Assembly: GCA_017562135.1 (NCBI GenBank)
Contig: QEYB01000047.1
Coordinates: forward strand, 310,001-374,000
From: Dipylidium caninum
Lineage: Eukaryota > Platyhelminthes > Cestoda > Cyclophyllidea > Dipylidiidae
Direction of reading: 5' to 3'
DNA length: 64,000 nucleotides
The notes beneath the pieces were generated by a model. The model was given only the letters and a program-made list of their open reading frames with translations. It was not told the origin of the DNA and made no database searches. This document shows, piece by piece, positions 35,124-48,271 of this stretch. Numbering within the stretch: position 1 is the first letter of the stretch; each line of letters opens with the position of its first letter. Made by a program: the position numbers and the translations under genes.

Positions 35124-38100
35124 GGAATACTATTCTTCTGCCCTATGCTGTTGTTACCCTTTCTTCAACCCAAAAAGATATAATTTCTCGTTACCGTAAC
35201 TGCTATTACTCCTATTTCACTTATGACTACCCTAGCCTTTTTCCTATTTTCAAATCGGGTGGCATAATTGGTTTTGCTTCTCACATTGGAAATCGTTTAC
35301 TTTTTCTTTGTTTTCTTATTCTCTGTTTAGTAGGTCAAAAGAGGCATACCACTATTATATCCTTTTCAACCGCTCCTTTTCTGAGTAATTTAGCTTTAAT
35401 TCACCATTTGGCTTGACTAGTACGTGTAATACCTATTTGGAAACAGTCTCTAAATCGAGTTATTTGTTTACCATTAAGTGTTTATCTCACTTGAGAACAT
35501 TTAGCGATATTGGAAAGATTAAGCCACTTGCTATGTCCATTTTCTCTCTTGCGGTGATTTGCCACCGAAGCGCCTTTCATTAGACCCACCTTTAGCTTCA
35601 TTTTGAAAGCACCTTACCATCACACGGGAACACTAACAATCCCATACCCGCTCTTCCTTGATGTTCGCCACGCCAAACAGTCTGTGTTTATTAGTCGCGC
35701 CATGAAAAATAGTAGGACAGTCACTGATACTAGTTGAAAACTTACTATATGTTATTGCATTTGAAGAAGTTTGTCTTTGCTCAAGGGTAGAGGGTTTTTC
35801 TTGTTGCAATCAGTTATCTTATTTGGGATCTTACATCCTTGTATTATGACTATGAGCTCAAATTACCCATTCTCTGTTTCTGGTATATTAATTTTGAAGG
35901 GCAGTCGCGGACCGGATTATACTTCTCGTAAATCACATTGCATGCCTCATTGCTGTGCCAGCCAATGGGCTTATCCCCCTCTGAAGAAGCCACTATTGAT
36001 AGTTGCACACCTGAGTACCACACTTGGATGTATTGTGAGCGAAGAGAGCGAGAATTGTCACTTTTTGACCAAATATCCTATGAGATGTGAGATTTGAGTA
36101 AGATCTTGTGCAAAAAACACTGGTCCTGATCGACGCGGCGCAAACATTAGTAGGTGAAGTGGACGATGCGAATGACATCATTCCTCTTTATTTTTATATG
36201 TAACAACAAAATCACGCCGACATCTGTGGTCTTTTTACCCTTCCATTTTCAATTCATTCCTAGTTATTAATGATGACATTAACGCGTTGAAACAAATCAC
36301 TTACGTAGAAAGATTTTCTTGCCACGCCACTGTGAGTGAAAAAAATCGACAAAGTTGGTGACTTTTCGCTCTTCTCTGCTCTCCCTCGTGTGAAATTTCC
36401 TATAATCTTGTGACGTAGCCTTATGGCTGTGCCTTTCACGTGCGAAGCTTCGGTTAGTGCGTGAGAAGAGTAACGTAGAGTATCAACTCAGGTTTGTCGA
36501 ATGTTTTGTCTTTGGGGTGAAGCGACATTCACTTTCATTTCTGTTATCCACATATATTCCAATCATTATGACAGCTTAGGCTCTGGGAATGCGTAGCATG
36601 CGCTTTTTTAAAACAACGAATGTTTAGATAGTTGCAACTATTCCTCAGATGTGATATATGAAGTTGCGGTCTGGCCCTCCATATTAAAAATCGACAAAAA
36701 AGGAAAAAAAACATAGAAGACATATAAGAAGTAATTTATGGCTTGGTAGTATTGATTCCTCTGCCAAAGATTTGAAAAAAGTGCATAGAGAAAATAGTTG
36801 CTGTTTAACTGATGGCGGAACAGAGTTATTCTTATTTAACACAGGAGTCTGCAATAAAGAAGGCACAGTAGCGACAACCTTCACCTTCGTTAGTCACGGA
36901 GCTAGGGCGGTGTGGAAGTCTAAAAGGCACAATGACTTACCGATACGTGTCTCGCCAAATTTGAGGTAATAATATATCCCCTAATGTTGTTAAGTTGGTC
37001 AGAAAATTTCAGTCCCTGTCACGTCAAGGAGATTTTTTGAAGAATTGCGAGATCTGCGCCATTATCTATTCCTTGCGATTGGACAATTATGCCGCCTTGA
37101 TCAGGAAACAGTCGATGTTAGTTGACTTACATTTCACTAAATTTTACGATTTCCTCGTAAATATCACCGAAATCTAGGAAATTTTGAAATTTTTTATTTT
37201 TCCCAACAGTTTTCTGGTCTAATTTTCTAAAACTCAAAGATAGGTGAGGGTTTTTCAATAACTTAAGGTGCTTTCGGGATTGTGTCCCTTCTGTCAATTC
37301 CTAATTTTTAAATCTCTAGGTAGAATCTTAGCTCTCTTGTACATTTCCTATTGTGTTTAGCCGTTTCCATTGCCTACTTTTGCGGGGTCGAGAGGTAACT
37401 TTTCGCACGGGAACTGGGGCAATCCTCACCTCTACTAATTAATCTAAATATTTGAAATAACACTTCTCCCTGGGGAATTTTTACACTTAAGTACATGAAT
37501 ACGTGAAACAGATTTGTTTTATCGGTTCGTCTAGAAAGAGGAGGCAAAAAACAATCTTAATCGCATAAAGGGAAGACAGTATCCAGTGTCTTGCATCATT
37601 AGTGACAGGACAAATTTTAGTTGTATTGTAGTTTTCCACCAATATCATACATTTACTCTTCTCGAATCTTTTTGAAGGCATTCAGTTAATTCATACGAAT
37701 GGAACACGGCAACCGCCCCACCTTGTACACCTTCCAACAGAAACAATATTTTTGGTGTTAAATAAGGCGATATTCTAGAGCTGAGGTAGACACTTAGCCA
37801 AATCGGCTAAATGCCTAAATTGGCTAAATCTGAAGCCACTTAGGAAGTTGCCTCTTTTCGGTATTATTTATAGATGTTGTGGAGATCCTTTGCCGTGTTA
37901 GAAGGCTTCAGTAGGGTGGAAGAGTTTGAAGACTACATGTATAAGTAAAGGACATTTTAAGTGCTAAAGGAGTGTATAAGTACTTTTAGTTTATTTTTTA
38001 TTTCCCCAACCTTTTTATGCTTCTTATTACAGTTAAGGAAAATTTTAGCGTCTAAAAGGCGTTGCTTTAATCACAAACTGATAGACTTTCACGGCACTAG

Positions 38101-41100
38101 TTTGTGGGTTTTTAAATCGCTTCTGAAATTATATTACCTTTTCAGCAGAAGCTTCAAGATCTCTGTACATTTCATGCGAAGGGCTAACTTATCCCAACCT
38201 CGAATATTACCCCTCACATTATGTTGACTACCGTATTCACTATTGTAAATCTTTCTTGAAAGGAGTGTCGCTGATTGAAGTATATGAAGAGGTTTCATTC
38301 GTCTCGGGGTTAGAGAACAACCAGATTCATTGTCACTCCCTTCGCATGGCTTTAGTTGCCACCGCCCTCATCTCATGCCATCCAACTAACAAGACGGGCA
38401 AATACCTAATTAAAATATAAAAGTACAATAATGGGACATGATCACGCATGGTAGCTTGTCCTGGGGGTTATTTAGTGTCTGACCTTGGCTGTCTCAGTCC
38501 ATAGGCAATGAAAACCTTTTTTCCTGATTTGGTGCTGGCGAGTTTGTACTGATGCCGACAAAAAAATGAATTATTGCTTAAATTGTCTCATAGGACCTTC
38601 AAGGCGTGTCAACCTAGTATTAGAAGTTCAGGTTGGGATGATAATGTGGGAGACGGAACGGTCTTTTAAAATCCAGTTTCTATCATGTTCTCCTTTAAAA
38701 GCGTTTTATCTTCCCGAAATTTCTGCTCCACTTTATGTTAGTGGAGACAAAGTTTTTTTGAAACAGCAATAACCAACTAACTGATCGTCTGATTGTCGAA
38801 CGCAACAATGGTCTAGACGACTTCATCATTATGTTGCTAATATCGATTCCGAGAAATTAATTTAATCTATCGAAAATTGAAATTAAAGTAACTTGAGCTG
38901 TTATTTTAATTGTGACAAAATAAATTTCACCATTAACTGCCATTGCTAGAGTTTGACATTAACTCTAGGTCACTCTTGTATGCCCTTACTTTTATAAAGT
39001 TAACATATTCTAGCGTGTCAGCCCTTCATGTTTCCATCTTTCTGCATGAGTCTGTTCTTGGCCCAGCATGAATATTCTTCAAAATCATTATAAGTTTGGA
39101 CGTTACCGTCACACACTACTCACGAAGTCTTCTACATGAGCGGAGATGGAAACAAAATCAGCTAGACTAATCAATCGATGCTATTCCTTTCTGTGTTAGT
39201 GTCGTACTCTAATGCCACGGCTCTTAAATTCTGTCTTCCCCCTTCTTTCCCATCCCTTCTCCCTTCGCAATCTGGTTTTCTCTTCGGGGAGCAAGTATAA
39301 ATAATTAATTGGGGAAAGAGGAGAGAGCATGAAAATGAAAGTTAATTCAGCATAGTGGTAGTGGTACTTTTTATTTACTTTTTTTATATCTTTCACATGA
39401 ATATGTAGACGAACCTGGAGTTCTAGGCCGTTGGCAATTTTTTACGCCCCTTTACATTAAAAGCCTGTCACGCAAAGGTTTTGTTTTAGCGATTGGGTGT
39501 ATGGGTTGACTCGACAGAGTAATTGGGGATGGGCGGAAATCCCTAAAAACATTAGTGCTGGGAGGAGAGGGACGGAAGTCCGGCGGCTGGGCGCTGGGAA
39601 GTCTAGGAAGTGGCTTGGAGACCGGCACAGGAAGTGTGGCGCGCCTTTTATTGCGTGATGGAGCGAGCAAAGTCGGGTTGATCTGCAGTCGAACCAGTTG
39701 TCCGACTGCAATGGTATAACTTCTTTCCTGATTTTAAGTCCAACCTCTTAGATTGGTAATAGCTACTTATTGATCATTTAGCCGAGGAGTATGTTGACAG
39801 TGGGCCAATGTTGCATCCCAGATTTTAATCGGTTTTTATATTTTCTACAATATAACCTTGAGTAAGACGAGGGATTTAGGTCATATGCGAACTTGATCTC
39901 TCCTAAATTGAATAGATACGGAATCACCTTCCTACCTAGAACCTCGTTTTTATTACTTCTCGGAATTTCTTTGCTGCAGCCAATCAAGAACCAGAGACGG
40001 TAGTTTCTGAGTTTTTCTGTGGTGTCATTAGTATATTCCATACTTTGGTTCATCTTATGAACTACATTGTTAATGGAAAGTTCGTGCCTTTGGGCTCCTC
40101 AAGGCCAGCCGATGTGGCAACAATTGTGGACAGGCAGGTATATTCAATGAAAGACTGGTGGATTGCTATCCCCTACAACCTTGACACTTGGTTCCTGTTT
40201 CGATGCTCTTCATCTTCATCATCTTCATCTCAGCTGCTGTACACACATAAAGATATTTTATTTACGTATTTGACATATGCTTCTACCCTTTTACTGTGTT
40301 TAATGATGTTTTAGTTGTTAATTACTGCCTTCTTTTCCATCACTTGAATTACAGAATTACTGTATTTAAATGTAACCTCTGTAATCATTCTATCCTGAAC
40401 CTCCACAAACTCGAATACCTCTACCGGGCATTGAATTTTTTGTCTAGCCATCTGAAAATCTAAATTTTTAACGGCGTGTTACGAGTTTTACAGAATATTA
40501 TATTAAGTAATTATAACAACAACATCTTAGTTACTAGCATACCAAAGGATGTTGATATTATAGATGCAACCTTCAGGGTGAAATATCATCATGAGTATTA
40601 GACATCTTCGGTCAACGTCTTGACTGCTAATTGAAACTTATCGGGGTTATTTACATTGGGCAATTCAGTTGTCAAGCCCTATTCTTAAATCAGTAATCAA
40701 ATGTTGGAATCAGTTTTTTTAAATTTTCGGTATAAGGCAGTTGCTCTAAGCTACGCCCCACTATTTACCACTTCTTTTCACTCTATTACTGTCTTTAATG
40801 TTATTATCCTGTTAATTCCAACCGTTCTTGGAATCCTATGTCGAAGTTTCCCACTGACTACTTCGGTTTCCTGACTTCCGATCCTTCTAATAGCTTTTCC
40901 TTGGACGTACTTTTGCCTCAAATCAGTCATAATATATGGCTTCCTCCCCTAGCACATGGTCCGTGGTAACCAGTCTAACAGTATTGAAGCAACGATTAAT
41001 TAAGTTAAATGTGAGACCATACTTTGCTGTGCTACTACCGGATCCCACCCTCAAGGGCGTCATAGACCATACTAGTGTGTAGATAGGTTTATTATTAGTG

Positions 41101-44100
41101 CTGAAAGGAAGCTAGGAATCCACTGCCGAAAGTTGCACGTATGGTAAAGCTAAATATTATTCCCCGTTTGGGAACCGAAGCTCCTTGAAGGACTACCATG
41201 GCAGATGTGGAGACTAGTATAAGATAGAAGAAGAATCCACAGCGAAAGTGTACACGATTCTTATCCGCAACGTGAACATCGTGGAAACCTCACGAAGAAA
41301 AAACTCCTGTTCTATAGTACTAGCAAAACTCTTGCATTCTTATCGAGCTCATTAACCCAGAAAGCTATCCTGTCTTCAGAAATCTTGATAAGAACTAAAA
41401 TAGATAATTTTAGTGTAATGCACTTTTATTATGCACGCCTGATTAGTGCGTCTTTATTTCTTACAGAGTTTAGACTTGTTTAGTAAAGGTTAGCGCCACT
41501 TGATGTGAAGCTTTGATGTTCTGAAACAATTTGGTTTACTGTTCTATAATCATACCTAGCAATTAGTGAGTGAGGAAATAAATTTTGACACTACTTACTT
41601 TTTTTTTAACTTCTATCCATCATAAAGTTTATCCGTCTTCTCTCTTTCTAATCTCACAATTCGCAGTTACCTGCAGCCACTGTTATATTACACTGATCAT
41701 AGCTCCTCATCAAATTACATATGGTGACCTACCTGTCGGACATTTTTTTTTCTATAATTCCCTTGATATTTCACGCCAGCATTCCTTTTTTAAATACCCC
41801 TTTTTAGGCATTCAGTGAGGATTTGGGCATACCACGAACGTAGGGTTTTAGTTTAACAAACTGCAATTAGTTGGTACATATGGCGGAGAAATTTGGTCAT
41901 CAGTAGGATTTGCTACTAGCATTAAACATTTCTCTCATTAATGATGGGCGTTACTCTGCTTAAGGTTTTTTTTATTAAAAACGTCATTGTCGTTACTAAC
42001 GCCAGTATAAATTTCCTTAACTCGAACAATAAAATCAACAAGTGATTATTAACCTCTTACTTCACTTTACGGTAAGATGGTATTTTCCAACTTGATTGTC
42101 TTTTCTGTCAAGTCATCTCTCCAATTTGTTGAAATGGTCAAGGGATAGCAAAAAGCGTCAGAATTCATACCCGCTTCCGGTAGTTCAAGAAAGTGTCGTA
42201 ACTTCGTTGTCAGATACTTAGTCTCTATTATATAGGGCTCGAAAAAGTCCTTTAACAAGTGAAATGCAAGACAAGGAGTAATAGAAATTTTTTTTCACGC
42301 CAACAAGGTCTCGGTGACCATGAGTAGGCTAAAATGAATCATCCTGAAAGCGGTGGAAGTCAGGACTTTTATCAGTTCCTTCCGGTTCCATGACTATTAA
42401 AAAAGCTTGCATAAACTATAGAGAAGCGTTGCGTAGCCTCATTCAATGTATCTTTTTGAGCCTTACCGTCACATTCCCAGTTGGGGCTCAGAATGCAATT
42501 GCCGCCATAGGCTACTTATTACCAGTGGTATGTGTCGTGTCTGTCCGAAATTCCAGAATATGACATCCACTACAGGTCCTAATTTGTCGGGACGAGGGTG
42601 TTAACTGCTGGATGATGTTTAACCACGGGTATATCTCGTCACTTGCTACTCTTAATACCTTTTGCCTTAAATTCCAACTGCAATTTGATACTATCATAAG
42701 TTTGAAGTAGACCTTTTTCAGAGACCTTTTTCGTTTGCAATCCCTTAAAATCCTATTATGCGCCATTTGCAACTTTGGTCAAGGGCTGGAAATCGGGAAA
42801 TTGCCAAATGTAGGCGCCCTTTTTCCTCGGTAATTTAACATCGATTTACCCAACTTCTTCTCTCTCTCTTACTTTGTCCATGTACTAGTGGTATTCTGTC
42901 GACAAAATTAGAGTTGTTCTTCCCCTTTAACTGATTTTACTCTCCGCAATATGTCCATATCAAAGGTGGGATTAATGTTAAAGTGCAGCAGACAAAGGAA
43001 ACCATGAAAATAAGTTGAGGAGATTATGGTCAAGCCTTGATACAAGATGGATGTTTACATAAATAACGCTTGAAGTATCACATTAAAGTCACCCAAAGCA
43101 ACAGTTTTGCACATTACTAACATTTTGTTGAGGCTGTTTTTTGGAACTCAGCTTTGCCAGGAGAATGAAGATGGAGGTGCATTACTTGATTGTGTACAGT
43201 AGACCTGAAACTTGGTACAGTTTTATTGAATAAGCACGAGGCAAGAGCATTGATGAAGTGGTGAAGGCTTTATTCAGGCTAATTTAAAATTAGACGGTCA
43301 AATTTTTTGCCATTTTAAGAGCATCTTTTTCTTAAAATCTTGAAACGTAAGTAACTGCAATCTTTGACTTAGTGGCTCGTGAAAACAACTTAGAACGGCA
43401 TTATATTGCAATGTATTTGTAAAAGAATAGAGTTGCATGTCGGTACCATAGAATTTCCCAACACAAAGCTTAAATTGGCTGTCAGAAGTGTAGGGGCTTT
43501 TCTAGTTTTGCTCAATTTTGTTGAATCTTCTACCCCTTCTTCCTTTTTGTCCTTGTTAAATGTAACTTACCATAGCACAGCCTTGGAAACCTCTGTCGGT
43601 CTTGATCCCTCCATATCGCTGGTATTGGGAAGGATCAGTTAGACCAACAGGCAAATCCTTCAATATTGTGGGAATGTGGACAGATAATACTTGAAGTATT
43701 TTGCCATCTCTTCGTTGACTCACAAGGCCCCTTGATCAGTTGGAAAGAGGATAGAGCTGTCAATCGGTCCCGAAGTGTACTTGAGTGGAGATAAAGGGAG
43801 GCAGAAAAATTGAATAAAAGCATATGTTATGCGTCGCATATTCACACTTTCCTATACTTTGGACAGGCTACTGACTTTTACAATTGACAGAGGCACTAAT
43901 AGTTGGTGGTGGGAAGAGAGCATTTCCAGGTATTTTCGTCTCCAGAAGTTTTAGTCGGTGGTTCTTTGACTATTAATAACATCTTTTGTACTTCTGTAAA
44001 TAGTGGAAAGACAATCAAGGCAAGGGGCTTCTCTTATTCTGCCTAATTTGTCTAAAATTTTAATAATAGCGGCTAGTATGACAGGCCTTTTCGGACTCGA

Positions 44101-47100
44101 GTTAGATACAGTCTCATTTCGCCTTCATTCACCTTTTTTCTAATCTTTGTGCTTCGCTGTGAGAGTGGTGGCTCAAGAGGTACCTTACAACCGATATATC
44201 TGCAGATACTGTTGCAAAAATACTCAAAGCTATATTTCCTTTCTGTACTGTGGACTCCAGTCGACAACTGTGATGGTGGTATGACTTACGTCAAAGGCCC
44301 TTGAAAGTTCTCTGTTAGTAGGAGTCCAAGTGGGTTCTATAGTGGAGAAATTTGACATGCTTTTTGGGGTAATGCCTTCCCCTTTGCGGAGATCGCGAGC
44401 TTGCTATTGTTCTTTCAAATATATCTCATTGATAATATACATGAACTACTCCAGGCCTCATGACTTGCTATGTCCTAATTTTACTTTTCACTGCTCTGTG
44501 AAGCTTATGGACTGATTAGACACATTCTTTTGGATTGCTTCAACTCCTTGTACTTAAAGAAAGGGTGTCTGTAACACAAACAGTGATTTCTTGTCTTCTT
44601 CGACTTTGAGTCTCGCTTGCTACCTTCCCTATTGCGCATGCAGGTCTGGCGTCCTTCATCTTATAGATAAACTACTCTAAAGCCTCCGCAATGTGTCACA
44701 TGCTAAAAATCTTGCATTTTATCGTCTACTAAAGGTATGCAGATAGTACAAGCTGTTCCATCTACCACAGGTCTTTCTACCTGGCTCCCTATATTGATGC
44801 TTGAGGGATCACCCTTTTTCTATAAACGTGTTGGATAGTCTAGATCTACGCTGAATTTTATGCCAGTCGCATTTTCATCAAGTTATTACATTGAAAGTTG
44901 AAGCCTTATGCAATGGCCTGAATAACGGCTGCGCTTCTCTTGCATCTTATTCCGCTTTCTCTTATTTTGAAAGTGAGGTACCTTACTTTTAACGCGAAAT
45001 CGGACAATTTGTTTTTATTAATTGCCTACCATCACTCATGCTTCTTCAGACGTCAAGCCACCAATAGTTTGAAGAAGCAGTAGCCATGGAGTTATTTTTT
45101 CTGCTATTTCTAAAAAACTACAAAAGTTTTATTCCATGTACTAGAGGAAGTTGTTTAGTCATTGACCAATGCAAAACGATTTTGCTGGTTGAAGGTTTAA
45201 TTTATCTTGAAATTTAGTCTGGGTCACACGAACTTATCATGATTCAGTAACTTGGACTTAGATAACCTTCCGAAAGACTATACTGACTTGATGCTTTTAT
45301 CATTCTTTTGTAGAGCAATTCTGAGTATTTTTCTTCCTTTTTGAAGTTTAGGAGTCCCAAAGACTGAGTATGCTAATTCTACCCCCTCTGCAACTTACTT
45401 TAACTGTCTTTTGGCTGCTACAAGGGGTCATTCATTCTCGAGCGTGAGAGTGGTGTCAATAATAGGTTACCGCTACTACGATTTCACCTGGAAATGTTTA
45501 GCTTTCTATTTCAGAGACTACGTTCATTAATGAACCAGGAACTTTCACTTACGTCGTAATCCTTGATCCAGTTAGGCATTTGTTGATTGGATGCTACTTT
45601 AAATTCCTAGTGCGTCTTGTGCAGGTGGAACGCCATAACATTTTTCTTAGCTTTTGATTCAATAGGTTGTAAGGGTGACACAAAAAGAAAGCAAATGTGT
45701 TTACATATGGTGCATCTGAAATGTATTTTTCAGAAAAGAGTTAATCTAGTTGTAGTAATTTCCATATTCTGAATCACAGTAATGATTTTAATTATAAAAC
45801 ATCAAAAATCGAGATTCCGTGCTGACAGTATGTGACAGTAACTAGCTGGATTGAATGAAAGAACCTTCCTTTTCGGGATGATTTTGATGCTCTCCTTCGT
45901 AGCTCTTATCTTGGTGCATCCTTTTATTATTGCCTCATCTCTGCCGATCCAGTGTCCTTTAGACAGTATTTTCAGTGATTTTGCGCTGTCACCTGATACT
46001 AATATTGTTTAACATTTCCTTTGAAAAAGAACTTATGGTTTTGCTGGCCGGCTACATTGATGCATACTGTATATTGGTGAGACATCATTTATGTTATCCT
46101 CTTTAGACTTCCTGTTGTTGCCTAGACTTCTCGAACACAGTGAACTGCATGATCACCTCCTCTCTTTTTCGTTTCTTTTATATTTCACCAAAAGTTGCAG
46201 TAAAAATTGTCTGGAGTTCTACTTTTGGCATTTCTAGTACTCTCCATCCCCTCCCATGCCTGTTCTTATCTTCAATTATGAGGATCAAGGAAGTAACTAA
46301 GTAATAAATCATTTATACTCTTACCTCTATGCATTTTTCATGGATCTTTATCTTTTTGGGTCAATGATTACTTTCCTCCCACTCGGCTACTTTATTTGAG
46401 ATTTTTGGAGTCATCCTTATGCTGTGTTCGTCTAATGAGTGAATCTACGTATCCGGTGGACCAACCTACCAGCAGTACAGTTGCCCACGGTACCATGATG
46501 TAGAATGTGTGTTTTATGAAAGGTAGTTAAGTTTAGGCTTGATTTTTGTGCGATATCTCGAGCTGTTACACATATCGGGCACTATCTATCCAATTACAAA
46601 ATTATGATTTACCTACTTGCATGACTTTTTACTATCTCTCCTCCGCCATCACCCCGTTGCTTTGATTTGAAGGCTCCTTCCTTTCCAGCTGGTTTTTTTA
46701 ATTGTTCCCCTTTTGCAAGAGGAGCGTTAAACAGGTTTATCACCATCTGATGCCGATAGAGGGTTGGAAATCAAGCCATGGAAATTGAGGCTGGTGATGG
46801 TGTTTGTAACTGCCATTCTCTTCCTGAAGTCTAACCAAAAACACTAAATGGTAGTAAATAAATGTTTTGTTTGTGTAATAGCAGTAATTCCTCCCTTATA
46901 GGCACTCTTTCCCCCTCCTGTCTCTAATGCCACAGTTAAAAGCATCCGGCGTTAGAGCTTCTGGATTTTCGCAATGTTGTCTCAATTAGCGTTACGGAGT
47001 TAAGGGATCCCATGGTATTAAATTGTGGTGTTTTCTGGATTTTAAACAAATGCAACAGTTTTTAGGTGATTTCAATGTGTCTATTCATTTCCCACTCGAC

Positions 47101-48271
47101 TTTTATATATTTTTGAGGTAAGATTAAGCACTAGATATTGCTTTGATTAATCATTCTTACCGTGTGGTAGGATTATTTGGAATCATGGGGACTCCCCTAT
47201 CCTTTCTCCTCCATGACATTTAGTGCTGCACTTTCTTCTCGGTCGAGCGGGGTTTCAGTCGCTTCTTTGGCGAGCTAAGGTCTCCAACGTCTAAATCACT
47301 GCTTGGGATTTGTTTAAAAAGTACTTCCGAGATGGCCATACCGTTATTTGGGAATACCGACAATTGAGTAATTAGTTAGTGATCGTTAAATGAATATTTT
47401 TTGCGGTTTACTCCTGAAATGTATGTTTCTTTTAGCATGCTGAAATCTGTTCCTAAGCACTTTGCGGTCGATCCTAAAAATAAGTGTGGCATCGTACTGG
47501 CGACAAGTGATAATCGAGTTTACTTTGGGGCTCGTAGCATAGAAGGGTCTTTCACTTGTTCCACTTTTAACTTTGGAGTAGCCAATCATTGTTGGGAAGA
47601 GCAAATATTTCGGGTTGTTTCTGCTTTTTCTATTGTTATTTTTTTGGGAATTCGCAACAGACGATGATTTCTGATATCCGCTAAGCCGCAATTGCGAGAT
47701 CACTTTGCTATTTTCCTGACATAAATCGTCATCGTAAAACAAGGTCTAACGAAGAAATATAACCTTTACCTTTCCTACCTACACCATGTTAACATAATGC
47801 TGTCTAGATTGTTAATATTAAAAATGTTCACCTTTATCATTGATATGCAATCCACGTTCAACAATCAAGTCACGAATCTAGAAAGCACTAGTTCACTTCT
47901 TTGTGATCAACGGTAACGGACAACGGGTTGACGTGAGTTTATTTTAAGAGTGCACCGGAGAAAAAATAAGGTATATTTGAATTTCTCTTTTAAACTGACA
48001 ACTCATTCTCTGCCGTTGGGCCACACTCATCATTAGCACATTTTAAAAATTAAGATCGGATAATTTAATGCGCGAAAGTTGTGAACATGGCCACAAATTA
48101 CCAACATCATTCTTGTCCTCTATCCTCTATAAATCGCACACACCACCTTATGGTCAAACTGTGATTTTTCGGTAATGCAAAATCAGTCTTCACCCTTTCC
48201 CTGACCTACACAGCCAGAAAGTGAGAGGCTACTTTGGCCCACTCATTTGGAGTTTTTTCCATTTACTTCAG
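35124..48271. other. Long stretch without a recognised exon
   Basis: About 13 kb. The first coding exon(s) of the BUB-like gene should lie here or be non-coding, but no exon with a KEN-box-like peptide and suitable splice phase could be identified by eye. Frames at 35771-36097, 43406-43642 and 47401-47667 show no family motif. A (TCA)-rich microsatellite-like patch occurs at about 40206-40230. I see no intact transposon; old, unrecognisable repeats are likely. Confidence 0.45.

Noticed and set aside
47386..47742. Overlapping frames on both strands (118 codons minus, 88 plus)
   Set aside because: Mutually antisense, no domain motif and no fitting splice phase to the BUB exon at 48272.
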